Positions 48,887 through 61,119 of a stretch of 64,000 nt of DNA are shown here, one piece after another. Location of the stretch: assembly GCA_024449915.1 (NCBI GenBank), contig JAMZAV010000006.1:434001-498000 (forward strand), read 5' to 3'. Both the position numbers and the translations under genes were made by a program. This stretch comes from Sweltsa coloradensis (lineage: Eukaryota > Arthropoda > Insecta > Plecoptera > Chloroperlidae). The notes below the pieces were generated by a model. It saw only the letters and a list, made by a program, of their open reading frames with translations. It did not search any database and had not been told where the DNA came from. Positions within the stretch are counted from its first letter, which is position 1, and each line of letters opens with the position of its first letter.

Positions 48887-49195
48887 GCTAGGAAAACGAC
48901 CAAGTCGTTGCTAGACGAGTGAGCGAGTCATGTGTTGAGTACCCGGGAACAGTTGAATTTTTTTATAAATTGATTCTTGATTGATATATAAGGTATAAAC
49001 GGTAGGGTTTTGAGTTTAGTTGGTATAAGGGCGCATCAACTATAAGGCCATAATTCGCCACTCTAGCTTATGATAGGCTAGGGAGACCCATGCTGATTTG
49101 ATCCAGCCTTACGTAGGGGGAGGAAATGGAATGTTACCGGGTACTCAACACAATGGCTCACTCACTCGTCTAACAACGACTGACGTTTTCCTAGT
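48887..49195. mobile_element. family F Helitron-like element, copy 2
   Basis: About 309 bp. The left end CTAGGAAAACGACCAAGTCG, then acgagtgagcgagtcatgtg and ttgagtacccgggaac. The right end has the inverted series cgggtactcaacacaatggc, tcactcactcgtc, taacaacgactgacgttttc and CTAGT. It is related to 4466-4680 at both ends. The interior is different. Confidence 0.72.
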
Positions 49196-52100
49196 AATAT
49201 CGCGTCGTTATAAATTTATCCAGCTCAACTTTTGCATGCCCACATTTTCTCTGTGCGTGTAACCTCTATTTCAAGGTCAACTATTGATCTGTGATGTTGT
49301 TGACAAATAATCGTGTTTCTGAAGAAATTAATTCCAAACAGAAATCGTACATGACGTACGTACGTAGATAATTTATGGTCACATGATTGTGTAATCGAAT
49401 AAAACTGTAACCGAGGTGCAGTTTTCTCCTGTTGATTTATCGCTGGTTATGTTGCGCCGGATACAGGGAGTCCCAAGGGTGCACCCTAGTGTGTTCACGC
49501 GTTGCGTGCAAGGAGTGGAATCAGTCAAACCGAAATAGAACAATACGGAGAAAAGTACAGTTAGGCGTGCTCAATGACAGACTTCTATTAATGTGTGTTT
49601 ATCAACCTAAAATGTTCACCAGACCCTAATTCTCGGTATCGCGTCTCTGTTTTCCTGTTTTCTTATAACTAATTTAACTAAATCGACATAATTATTCGAA
49701 ATAAAATGAACGGCGTTTTTTCGAGCGATATTACCAAAATTGCCAAGAAACACTCCCTTTTGCGCAGAAAAGTTAAAATTTCATATTTTCAATAATATTT
49801 TACTCGTCAAATTACCAGTAGTATATTTCAATGTCCAGGTAAAATGACAAGATAATTTAACTGACAGATGAGTTGTTCTGATTATGGCAACCACCAATCT
49901 GAAGCTTTCAAATTATTACAGATAAATATTAACTGGACATAGAAATACCGGCCCTTAGTAAATTCAGGAAAAAGTCTATGTTCATAATTATTCCAAACAC
50001 GGTGAGTGTCCATTGATTGCTGTCTTGAAGAGAAGTTGCGAGAAAGGCAAGTTTTTCCAGCTCTGTAGCCACTCGAGATAAAACACCGAATCCATACAAC
50101 TTGTGGAATCATCCAAACGGCTTGGAAACGTATTGTTCACTATCGATCTAATTACCATCTGTGATTGATGAGCGGTGAGCGATCGAGCGCAATGAATCAT
50201 CTTCAATTACATTACTCAATATGAAGCAGCTGTAAACCGAAAATAATTAACTATTCCATCGTGGTATTTACGAGTAGCACATTGCGAGAACGTTGCCATT
50301 AGAGCGTATTCGAAATAGTATAGTCATATTCACTTGAGATATATGACCACGGTTTGATGTATGGGACAGTTTTATTATACAGGACGTATATTCCTGAAGC
50401 CGCCTGAGTTGATATTAGGGCGATAAATAAACATGGTTTCTATATTTGAACCGGGTTTGGGCTAATTTTTTTTTTTTTTTAGGAATATACTTGTAATAAC
50501 ACTTTAAAATGTGTTATTATTAAATTTGATTTGATAAAGTTCAACCCTTGCACGCTAGGCTTTAATTCGGTAAATATGTTTTTTAGATTACAATGATTTA
50601 ATCTAACACGGGCAAGAGATTTATAGAACTTAGATGTTGTCGCCCAACGTTTCAATAAATATTGAACAAATTTCGGTGTTTAGAAAACTCTATATATACA
50701 AATTGTGAATTTGATCAAGAACAATGGTGAAAAAATCACAAATTTGAAGCCTTTTGTTAGCTTATTTATAGATTTATTTATTTATCCTCAGAATTAAGCT
50801 CTAACATTATGGGATAATAATAAAAAGATTACAAATATGTTTTGTTTACTTATAAGATTCCTACTATCTTCCCAGCAGTCACACGTATTTATAATGATTT
50901 TGATTACGAATCATAAAACACACGCATTTTGTAAGTTCATTGGCCTTTTATGCTGCAATGTTCATAAAGCTAGTTATAGCAGTCTTAAAACAACCATTTG
51001 GTCAATAGTTTCGTGTTTTGTGAGTAATGAACTTTAAGTTATGCATATAATCGTCAAAAAATTAACTGAAAAACATATGAAATAATCAATTCTAGTATAA
51101 TACAAGTGTCATAATTGTGAAAACAGAAATGCATCATAATAACATGTGGTAGTTTTAGCCAATTTTTAGAAAGTTTTTTTCAGTTGAGAGATAAAATCAT
51201 ATTTTCTGTAAGCGAATAATTAATTGTTAACAACTAACTGAGAATTATTGAATTCGCCCACAATACTTTAAAAACTTGTTGTTACAAAAATGAAATGGAA
51301 TACATCGTTGTAACTTTGTGAACACTGGTATAACTTTGTGGATTTCTAACATGAGATTACTGCATATTTCAATTTATTCCGTCTTTTTCACTTTTTTTTT
51401 GTTTTTACCCACTTTCGATGATAATAGTTTGAAATTATTTTTGTTGAATATTAGATCCCATGACGCATATTATGCACTTGAGACTTGGCTTGGAAGTCTT
51501 GTTTCAAAAGTGATTAAAAGTTCGAATGGAAAATGACAACTTATACAGGAAATAGTTGTTGAAGTAGCTAGAGACTTAATCAGTATAAACTATGTTTAGC
51601 TACTGAGTATAGAGTGTTTCTAGACATATAACTGTTTGCGTAACAAACTTTCACCAACTTCATTTGAATAACATCCAAATCCAATAAAATTTAATATCAA
51701 TTCTAAATCATTGTTACGTTTTGACATAATACAATTATTCCAATTACGGCTAAAATCAGTCTACTGAACGCTTTGACCTCAATTAATGTTTTAAAATAAC
51801 TATATTTGAAAAGTCTAGTTTACAATCTCGTTTTAATCTTCATCTTGCAGTCAATTTTGGCTGAAGGTTGGGGAATCCTTTTCTAGTTACTTAATATTAG
51901 TTTTTGTACAAGATTAAAAAACTAGTTTTACTAATATTTCATTTACCATCCACACAAAAATTGCACCAACAATCACATTCATGCCCGGATTTACCCGAGA
52001 CTTCACAGACAACTCAAATTGAGTGTCAGTTTAAAATTTTGGCCAGTGTTTGGCCAGTATAATAGTCTTCAACACAAAGGAAGAAAGTACGAGCACATTT

Positions 52101-53430
52101 AAAAAAACGATAACGTGATGAAATGCCAATTACCTATTAGTAAGTTAGTTTCAAGACGTAAAACATATCACTAAGCATAGTTTGACTGTTCGAGCAGCTA
52201 GGAATATTTATTTAAGTTATTTATTTTATTTATTTATAACGAATTTTGCAATACTGCAGTTTATTCCTCGTAAATGCAATGAAAACAAAAACGGCACAGT
52301 TACATCACAATACAACAAACAACTTTACTCACGATATGCAATGCATGCATGTCATACTTGAAAACTGCTTAATGATAGTAAGATTAGCGGTTAGGGATGT
52401 GGTAAACTCGTGCAGATAAGTACTTATGGTTATTTATATGAATTTAACTTGGTAAAGCGTTATACAAAGATGGGAACTGGGAGAAAAGAGTCCTACATTC
52501 AATAAGTATTAGTTCGGCTACGAGGAATATTAAAAAGGCAATTTTAGGGGGTAGCTGCCTGAGACACGAATTAGAAGTTGACTCGCGACTATCGTTTGGT
52601 ATTTAAAAAATTGGCATGAACACCATGCACAGATATTATATTTTTGTAACATGATAACCATAATTTACAATCGTGCATTGACAACTTCCCTTCAAAAAGT
52701 CTCGTATAGCCTTATTGCATTACTATGAGACATTAAGCAACAAAAATCATCATCTTAAAAATGTCATCTTAGCTATTGGCCCATAGAGTAGAGCTAAGTT
52801 GCTCATAACTAATTCAAGTAGATTCGAATGTGTAAATAGGCTTTCTGTTACGTATAAACCCGTATCTATCTCCATATTCTCCCCGTCGCTTTACACTCCA
52901 TTGCAGCCTGGTCCTGGTGGTGCCGCGATGATTAGGGTATCAGGGAATACGAGAGGTGATGATTAATGAGAGAGGCATACGAAATGTGGGACCGTATAAA
53001 TCCGAGACTCAAACGACTAGGAAAGTTATGCTACGTTGAGCGAATCATCTACATACATCCTTCTGTGTTTTTTTCTTTTCAAATCATTGAAATATTGAAA
53101 ATATTGACATGGATAAAGTAGCTAAGAAAAGGCTGTTAGCTGAATTCAGTAGTTCACAATTTTTAGCGGCATAAAGTTTTTTTATGGATGTAACGATGCA
53201 AATTATTTCTTGCTTGGATTACACAAAATATTATAAGAGTAAATGATGTAAAATTCTCCATTAGTAATATACACGCCCATGAAAAGTAGTTAAAATCTAA
53301 CATAATGTACCTAATTCCATTTTTCAAGAAAACCTCACGCAACATGGAATAAAGAACATCGAAGAAGTTGAAAACTCAAACATCCATCCATTCAGATGTA
53401 TAATGCAACTACAATTAAGAGGTTAAAATG
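49196..53430. other. no gene recognised
   Basis: AT-rich DNA with short open frames only (for example 49882-50112 and 51318-51536), none with a domain. A TTTA-rich stretch at 52206-52240 may be a SINE tail. Confidence 0.4.
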
Positions 53431-53434
53431 TACC

Positions 53435-53540
53435 CTTCCTGATGGTCTAGTGGTTAAGACGCCTGTCTGGAATGCGGGAGATCCGTGGTTCGATTCCCGG
53501 TTGGGGCGGACTTTTTTAATTTCTGAATTGTAGTAAATAA
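53435..53540 (+). repeat. SINE family H, copy 4 (plus strand), best tRNA-like head
   Basis: tgatggtctagtggttaaga (D-arm), an anticodon stem CCTGT/GCGGG with loop CTGGAAT, then gtggttcgattcccgg. The acceptor and T stems contain mismatches. It is followed by gacttttttaatttctgaat, the family tail. A live tRNA-Ser is unlikely because the loop's GGA lacks a long variable arm. Confidence 0.75.
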
Positions 53541-53814
53541 TAATATTAACTAAAGCGTAATTAATAATCCCAAGATACAGATGGCATTGTTTAGAGAAGG
53601 ATTTCTATCATACACCGTACGAAAGAAGTAGATTTAATTAAAACCCCCATCCGTCTGCAATGGCAATAGTAATATCACTTTTGTTTTTTGTTTATTTTAG
53701 AAAACTCCGTGAATTAAAGCTATTTTTAATTCGTCATTATTTAAACGTCAATATTAATTTTAATCTTAAAGTTTCCCGTAATTAACTTACTAGAACCTCT
53801 CAAACAACGTTACT

Positions 53815-53965
53815 AATAAATAAAATAATTTTATTTGTTTAATTAACGTCTCCCCTATTAAGTTAAAAAACTGATTTACAAAGGAGGAAAACTAAATAAA
53901 TCTTATTACACAGATGCAGACACAACAATGAACTACAGTTAAGTAAATATTTGAAGTACTAATGT
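53815..53965 (-). repeat. SINE family D subfamily, 3' part (minus strand)
   Basis: aaataattttatttgtttaa, ttaacgtct, agttaaaaaactgattta, ctaaataaatct, gcagacacaac and actacagttaagtaaatatt match 37295-37450. Confidence 0.6.
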
Positions 53966-53984
53966 TACAACAATGTATATATAT

Positions 53985-54035
53985 TCGTATTTAGTATATA
54001 CCCACTCAGTCCCATAACTGATTTTCAGTTCTTCT
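53985..54035 (-). repeat. SINE family D, 3' fragment (minus strand)
   Basis: cgtatttagtatatacccac, tcagtcccataactgatt and ttcagt, the conserved 3' edge only. Confidence 0.6.
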
Positions 54036-54096
54036 TTTATCTTTTAATGACAATGTTTTATTTCGGGGAGTTCACCGTTTAGTGGTTCAAGTTGCA

Positions 54097-54113
54097 ACCC
54101 GGCACCTCCACCA
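54097..54113 (+). repeat. tRNA-Ala-end motif
   Basis: Exact ACCCGGCACCTCCACCA preceded by gtggttcaagttgca and followed by aatgcacaatg. No family K or J sequence is recognisable next to it. Confidence 0.9.
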
Positions 54114-54224
54114 AATGCACAATGAATAAACACAAAAAAAATGGTATCATTTCCATGCTGAATGTGAACGAGGTGATTTAAAAAAATATGTTGTAACTGT
54201 GAGTTTTCAAATCACGCCATGCAT

Positions 54225-54276
54225 ACACGTCACACGTCACACGTCACACGTCACACGTCACACGTCACACGTCACA
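54225..54276. repeat. (ACACGTC)n heptamer array
   Basis: About seven perfect tandem copies of a seven-base unit. Confidence 0.97.
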
Positions 54277-54277
54277 A

Positions 54278-55140
54278 TACCATTTCTATATTAATCATAG
54301 GATTATATTTGATTATACATTCGTACTGCTTTTCTCAGATCTGAATAAATTTCACCATTTAATTTCTATACAGAACATTTCTCCCACGTGAATACTTTAA
54401 CTAACAACGAAGTTTCCAAATACTTCGTTTCATTTTCATTGACATCCTGAAAGTTGTGGATCTGCCCCACATACGTTTTTTTTATTTTCACGCTCAACCC
54501 ACCATATTGACAACAAACCGGCTAGACTACTTACATTTCTTGCCATCTGACAGCTGAAGTTACACATCCTATGGAAGTGAACCTCGCCACTTGGCCAAGA
54601 GCCAGACGAAGGTCGTTCTAAACAAACTCACTATTTACTTCTGGTTTAAACGGAGATGACGGTGTCACCAACTCGGTAATTCAGAAATGCGATAGTCATT
54701 ATCAATATGCAAACTACCTTACTAGGCAGATACTTCGTTTTAGCTATAGTGATGAGAGGACAATGGTTGCTCCTTGCTCATGTGGCGATTACGTTTTAAA
54801 GCGATGCCGACTTTGTATACAACGTGAATAAATGTTTTGCATCAGTACAGTTTTAAATCACTCTAATGGTAACTATTTTATACTTGAAAGTCTACACTAT
54901 ACATGTAAACTTTAATTTAATTTTCAATTAAGCACGTCAATTTATTTTCTTTTGAAGTTTCTTACAGTTATATATGTCGAACAATTTTTGAAATGTCTAT
55001 GTTATTTATTCATTTGTGGCCACATTACAACAGAACAATATGTCCAGACCACAATAATACAATATTTTATGCAACAATACAATACAATATAAAATTAGTT
55101 ACATAAAGATGAATATACAAATTACATAAACATTAGTGTA
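54278..55140. other. no gene recognised
   Basis: AT-rich, no coding frame supported. Confidence 0.4.
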
Positions 55141-55144
55141 TAAT

Positions 55145-55365
55145 AAGAGAGCGAGCTTCCCTATATACACTACTTTTCTGTTAGTCTGTCTGTGCGATGT
55201 TTGACATCAAAAGACAAAACCCCAATATAAACTTCATTTACATATTTTTTGTTGATATATTCTTCAACAAGGATGATTCAGAATGCTTTTACTGACCTTG
55301 GAAGTCAGGAGCCAGAGCAAGTCTCGTCAAAAAGTTTAATTTATATATACTCGGCACCTCCACCA
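55145..55365 (+). repeat. repeat family K, copy with motif variant (55349-55365)
   Basis: gagagcgagcttccctatat at the left edge, cttttctgttagtctgtctg, cttcaacaaggatgattcag, tgaccttggaagtcaggagc and finally actcggcacctccacca (one mismatch). Confidence 0.72.
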
Positions 55366-56489
55366 AATATGATTGAATACTAGGGAACATTGTATAACAA
55401 ATATTTTACAACAGACTTCTCTTGCTAGTTTGGTTACTTCCTTGCCCATTCCTGTTAGCTTCTGTGCTCTTACAGTCGAACATTATCACAATATACGGAT
55501 CATATTATATGTGAAACTGATAGTGCATAATTAAACGCGTATTCACAGTTGTGAGTTTTTATTGCCTGTTCAATATATTAATTTACACTTATTTATACAT
55601 ATTTTGTTTTGTACAATAAAATAAAAAACAATAAACGGTAAAATGTATTTCTTAAATTATAATTTATAAGAAATAAATTTAAACGTTTTTATTATTTTAG
55701 TGTTTTCTTCTCGAAGAAGAATTGCAAGCGATTTGCACTAGTTCCAAGTTGCTACGTGCTACGAATTTCACGAAGTAAACTCTACCGTCATAAGTTCCCA
55801 TACCACCGCCTTGCCGATCCCAGTGCTATGAATCCAGAGATCATGTTGGCTCTGGCTTCCACTGCAAGTGCATGTTTTACGAGGTCATACGTCGTGATCG
55901 AGCTTTACAAAAGCGAGCTAAGCGTCGTTGGTGTTTTGTTCCGTGATAAATGTACTACCCTTTCAACGGCTGAGAAATATTTACTTGGCTCCAGTTGGCG
56001 CGTTGAACGATGTAAACAAACAAATGGGTGCACATAAGTTTAGCTATCAAGAAGTGAGATGCCACATGGGTTATTCTATACTTGTACAGTGGGGTAAACA
56101 AAGTTGGTTCAAACACTTAAAGTATTTGACTTTACTTTTTTCATTATTATGTCAAATCGTGTTTTTATGTCTACAAATATTATCATTGTTTAACAATTAA
56201 TGACGTAAAAAACTAAAATGAATTTATTTTGAAGGGGAAAAACCTTTTGTGTAAATAACTTTTTATACCTGAATCCGATACACAGTAAATAAATAAATAC
56301 CATCCATTTAAAAACTACAGCCAAATGAAAATGTATTTGATGGTCACGTGTACATTTAAAAAGTGTACTGATACAGATTCAGTTTGATTTTGTAAACGTA
56401 ATCTACCGTCAAACACATCTTTTTTAAAGAAAACATCGTTCCAACAAAAATCCTTTTAGCAGGCATTCCCGCTGTTGGGTTTAGCCGGC
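55366..56489. other. two overlapping open frames of unknown nature
   Basis: Frames of 93 codons (55756-56037) and 90 codons (55928-56200) overlap in different phases and have no domain that I recognise. I see no basis to call a gene. Confidence 0.35.
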
Positions 56490-57132
56490 TCAAGGCTATT
56501 CCACCGCGTTTTTCTATTTTCCAAAATATGCTACTAAGTTAAAATATAGTGAATGGCTTTGAAACATGGCTATTTTAGATAATCAAAAATATTTTTTCCA
56601 AATTTTTCTGATCCGGTACACGGCCAATATAGCCACCTCAAAATAATTTCAAACTTCAATTCGCCAGGGCACACCATTCAACGTAGGGTGTTGTGCTTTT
56701 GTGACATTAATTTTTAACTGTTTTTCTATGGACTGACTGAGAGAAAACAGATTTATTTTAACAATTGTCTTTACAGCAAATTTTTTCGTTTGGCGGTATT
56801 TTTTACCGATTTGTACCGCCAAACGAAAAAATTCGCAGGAAAGACAATTGTTAAAATAAATCTGTTTTCTCTCAGTCAGTCCAAAGAAAAACAGTTGAAA
56901 ATTAATAAATTAATGTCACAAAAGCACAACACCCTACGTTGAATGGTGTGCCCTGGGCGAATTGAAGTTTGAAATTATTTTGAGGTGGCTAGATTGGCCG
57001 TTGTACCGGATCAGAAAAATTTGGAAAAAATATTTTTGATTTTCTAAAATAGCCATGTTTCAAAGCCATTCACTATATTTTGACTTAGTAGCATATTTTG
57101 GAAAATAGAAAAACGCGGTGGAATAGCCTTAA
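56490..57132. mobile_element. foldback element G, copy 2
   Basis: The same palindrome as 25041-25670, with arms differing at only scattered positions. The loop (56799-56813, ttttttaccgatttg) is the exact reverse complement of the copy 1 loop. The right flank is TTAA. The left is TCAA, one change from TTAA. Confidence 0.9.
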
Positions 57133-59660
57133 CTAAATATTATTGGATCATTAGGGAGTTTGGATTCTTGGAAAGGAATGCAGGACTCATTTCCAACATT
57201 CACTTTTTAGTGAGGAAACACTTGCTCGTAAAAACCTTTAGTCATAATTATTGTCTGTATAGTTTAGATGGATCCGCAAACTCTCTAGCTAGTATCGAGG
57301 ACATCGGATGCGCTACCTCTACCGGGAAAGAATACTTAAGTCCATTTGGTTGCATAAGGGTTAACACCTTGCGTTCGACTTTCATAACGGTATAGGCTAG
57401 CATATAATTATTACAGTCAATAATGTTTATGACTTTATAGGCCAAAGTATTTGCAAACGGGGCACGACAATTAAACTTTAGTTTTGCAAATAATTTTTTT
57501 TCTTTGGTTTTTTGTTTAATATGTTTAAAATTTACTTTAATTCGAATTGATTTAATTTATTTCAACTTTGATTTATTCAATGTTCAATTAATTGAATCTC
57601 CAGTTAAAGATATAGATTTTTAATATGTTATCAAACAGCCATTGTATTATTGTACATTAGTTGATTGGTGTAATTACGTTTTATTATTTTGTGTGTATTT
57701 ATATAGCCTTAAATTTATTTAAATAATTTTGTGTAACAAAATTGGAAAGTTGTTAAAGAAACAAACACATATACATGAGGTAGATTAATAGGTTTTATTT
57801 TGGAAATTTTCAAATACGTTATACTTATTTAAATATGTGTAGGGCCTACACAAAAATCTTAACAAACAACGTAAAGAGTGTACATTCATCCACTAAAGCT
57901 GTGTAGGTGTACATTAAATATGTCAAGGATGTTTGTTTTATTTAAGTATGCGCTCCGATAGTTTTCATCAATACGCTTTCTTTACAAACTGTCGTGTTTG
58001 ACAGCATGATATGTCATTCAGGAAGTGTAGGACGTCTAGAGAATGATACGTGTATAGGTGTTAGAGCGGGCGAGAAGATGGTTCTATCTTCACTTCCTTA
58101 TCTCAGAGTTGTAAGACTTATGCGTGGAGTCTCCCTTACAAAATACCAAACGATTCGTAGCAAAACATGTCACTTCTACCTTTTAAATAAAAATGATTGA
58201 TGGTCCAAAGTTTAAAACTTCGTTTCGATACAGGGTATCTAAGCATAATAATGAAAAAATTAAAGCACGGATAACAACAAAATGGAAGTCTCAAATTTTC
58301 CTCAATATCAAACTGATGAAGTTTTAATTAATTTGTTTTTAAAATAACGTCCAATGGAAATTCGCTACAAACAGTGTCAGCTTTTCTTGACGAGAAATTA
58401 AATTTAGCCCCAATTTCCGTTCATAAAAGACCCGTGGTAAGGTTTGTCACAATGTCATCTATACAAAGGACGTTCAATTAAAATGTAATCTATAAACGTG
58501 AAAACGGTATCTGAAGAATTCCGTCTTGTATAACGACAATATAAATAAGACAATCAAGCTTTTCTTTAATCGATTATTAATATATGAGCGATTGTGAATA
58601 TATTAGCGATTAAATTGTAACTATTAAAAACAGTTTATAGTAAATTAGTTTAGTCCGGCACGTCTTGACACAAAGTGTCATATGTTAGTTGAATATATTG
58701 TATATTGAATACGCTCTAACATAAATACATTTATATCTTCAGTTGACATTACAAGGCAATCTAAAGAAGGGAAAAAAGTAAGTATGGGCATATTATAACA
58801 AATGCAAAAAAAAATCGTCCTATCTCGTTATATAACGAATGTTCTTAATATATTATATAAATACAAAAATCAAATGTACGCATGCATATTTACATATTCT
58901 TTATATGTAATTGCATTGCGAATGTCCTTGATAAAATGTAGGTAGGTCTAAGATGTAGTACCTAAGAAATGTCAACTGTTTATATTTAATAATTTGAAGA
59001 CCGAATACATTATCAACTTTATTTTAGTAGAGACAATGCCATACCTTAATCATTGTACCGTCCAAGACGTAGGACTGACTGTCAACGTTGTATATAATTA
59101 ATAAAATTGAAAAAGCCGTACATACACAATCGGGTTTTATTATTGTCTTAAAACAATATAGCCAATACTAAATGCACGACCAAGAACTGGTTTGCTTCAA
59201 CATGTTGATTTCAATGGCAAGCGTAATTACGGTCGCATCTGTCGGCATCTAGCATTACACCCAGGCCGCGGCATCTGTGGTAATCAGTTAATTTGCCCGC
59301 CATGTGACAGACGTGTGGGTGAGTCACAAGTCTGATGTCTATAGGAGCGAGGGCTATTCTAATGTATAACATTTCATTTTTAGTTTGCCTTAAACTACAG
59401 TGTTACCACATCACGATATAATTTATCATCAATGTATATAGTCGCGAACAAAATACGTTCAATCATACAAATTATATTACTTTATTAAGGCCTGTTTATT
59501 AAAACGTAGATGGTGAATCAAAAAAATATTATAATCATAATACTTAGCATTATTCCGGAAAAAAAAATGGTAAAATGCGACTTACAGACGTTTATCTGTC
59601 CGCGCTCTTTTAATTGTCATGTCCTCACAACTATCATTAAAATACAAAATTATAAAACCA
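57133..59660. other. no gene recognised
   Basis: AT-rich. The short frames (57168-57395, 57994-58200) have no domain. Confidence 0.4.
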
Positions 59661-59661
59661 C

Positions 59662-59796
59662 CAACTGAACTAAACCTGGTTACTTACTTTTAATCGCGTA
59701 ATATTTACGGAAGGTATTACCGTCATCCATGGAGTCCGATCCTATTTCCACGATATCGCGATTAAAAGTAAGTAAACCCAGGTTTTAGTTCAGTTG
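59662..59796. mobile_element. small palindromic MITE-like element, about 135 bp
   Basis: caactgaactaaacctggtt and acttacttttaatcgcg at the left are matched by cgcgattaaaagtaagt and aaacccaggttttagttcag, ttg at the right. The arms are about 38 bp with two single-base gaps, and the centre is about 60 bp. Confidence 0.7.
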
Positions 59797-60084
59797 AAGG
59801 GATTTAATTTACGTTTTCCGGTTAATGAGCTGTGTTATTTTAACATAAATATTCGTTACGTTATAAAAGACTCCATCTTTTTTTTTTTGGGGGGGTGGGG
59901 GAGATTCATTGCACTATTCTCAGAAGTCAGTTAAATAAGTCTATGAATGTATATTGAAACTGTGAAATGAAATGGGAGTCAAATATAGGGTTGTGCGAAC
60001 CTTGATTCGTAATTTCAAACGAAACTGAAACGAACTCAAACCCAACTTAAAGGGATGTCAAACGGTTATTATAAATACGCCTGG

Positions 60085-60128
60085 ACCGGCACCTCCACCA
60101 AAAATGTTCTGGACCGGCCCCTCCACTA
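60085..60128 (+). repeat. two tandem tRNA-Ala-end motif copies
   Basis: accggcacctccacca at 60085-60100 (one C short of the consensus) and accggcccctccacta at 60113-60128, each preceded by tgg. The two copies are 28 bases apart, as if a 28-base segment had duplicated. Confidence 0.8.
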
Positions 60129-60796
60129 TCCTAAAACGTTAATTGCTTTATTTGTACCCGAAAATCGAGAACCTTTTATGTACTGTCAACTTATGATTAC
60201 CTGCACACTTCCAAAAACTTGGCAACTCTACAATCCCGATCGTCCTATTACATGTTTATTGTTTACTTTTGTTAACCTTTTCTTTCACTACCCCTTGATA
60301 TTTTTGCCAGACTCGTCTTTCCCCGTTTCTACAAGACAATAAACGATGTTACAAGCTACCTTATAATAATTAATCAAGTATCTGGCGTAATGTGCACATC
60401 ATTATTAAACAGCTGATGCGTTGTTCTGTGACCAGAATCAATAAGGTGTATCGCGATTTAAAACGTCTATATCGTCTGTGGTAGTCCCTTGCGTAACATA
60501 ACACAGAAAACAAATGTCCATTTCAATAAACAGGCTCGTGTCCATATTTAATTCTCAGCCTCTCTTATTGTCTCGAGTTTCCTAATGAATTATGCACAAA
60601 CGTTCACTTCTCCCGGGTAGAATTCAGCTGTAATACGCGCCTACAGTAATAAAACGAAGGTGTTAGTTCCGAGAGGTTAAATAATTTACTTTCAAAACGC
60701 TGTTGTGAAACACAGAGGATGGGACGGACCCACGTTTGTACTTATAAAATTGTTGGCATTTTATCCAGTCGTTGACTGCCTGTCTATCAAACATAG
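60129..60796. other. no gene recognised; may include the LINE 5' region
   Basis: No open frame continuous with the LINE was identified. The element's true 5' end could lie here. Confidence 0.35.
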
Positions 60797-61119
60797 ATGC
60801 GATTACGGTTTCATGATCAGCAACTTTACAATGAGGATTCTTTGTTCATGGGTCGTGAAAAATTCGTTTTGACCTCTAAGATAAGGTCTATTGTATCTGA
60901 AAAATGTGTAATCTCAAGTTTCACATGGTGTGCGGCAAATCTTAGTCATGGTATGCGACAGAGGATTAACTATGCGAGTTGCTCAAATTCATTCACTGGT
61001 ATGGGCAAAGTTAAGAGACGTACTTTAGCCTCATCCTATAATCTTAGGATTAATGGATTAATTCCTGCAATTGCACTGTTACTAGCTTATGTGGTGATAT
61101 TCACGTGAACCCAGGCCCT
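60797..61119 (+). pseudogene. LINE upstream frame and 2A-like motif
   Basis: A 103-codon frame from 60797 ends with a hydrophobic ALLLAYVVIFT and a stop at 61106. In the next frame, 61087-61119 encodes LCGDIHVNPGP, a 2A-type sequence (consensus D-x-E-x-N-P-G-P, here with His for Glu). A hydrophobic run followed by GD...NPGP is the usual arrangement in LINEs with 2A, so a one-base shift near 61080-61087 probably separates what was one frame. 2A sequences make the ribosome skip a peptide bond. Activity of this variant is unknown. Confidence 0.6.

Noticed and set aside
53435..53510. Functional tRNA gene (anticodon loop reading GGA)
   Set aside because: T-stem and acceptor mismatches, no long variable arm for a Ser tRNA, and a tail shared with other SINE copies indicate a SINE head.
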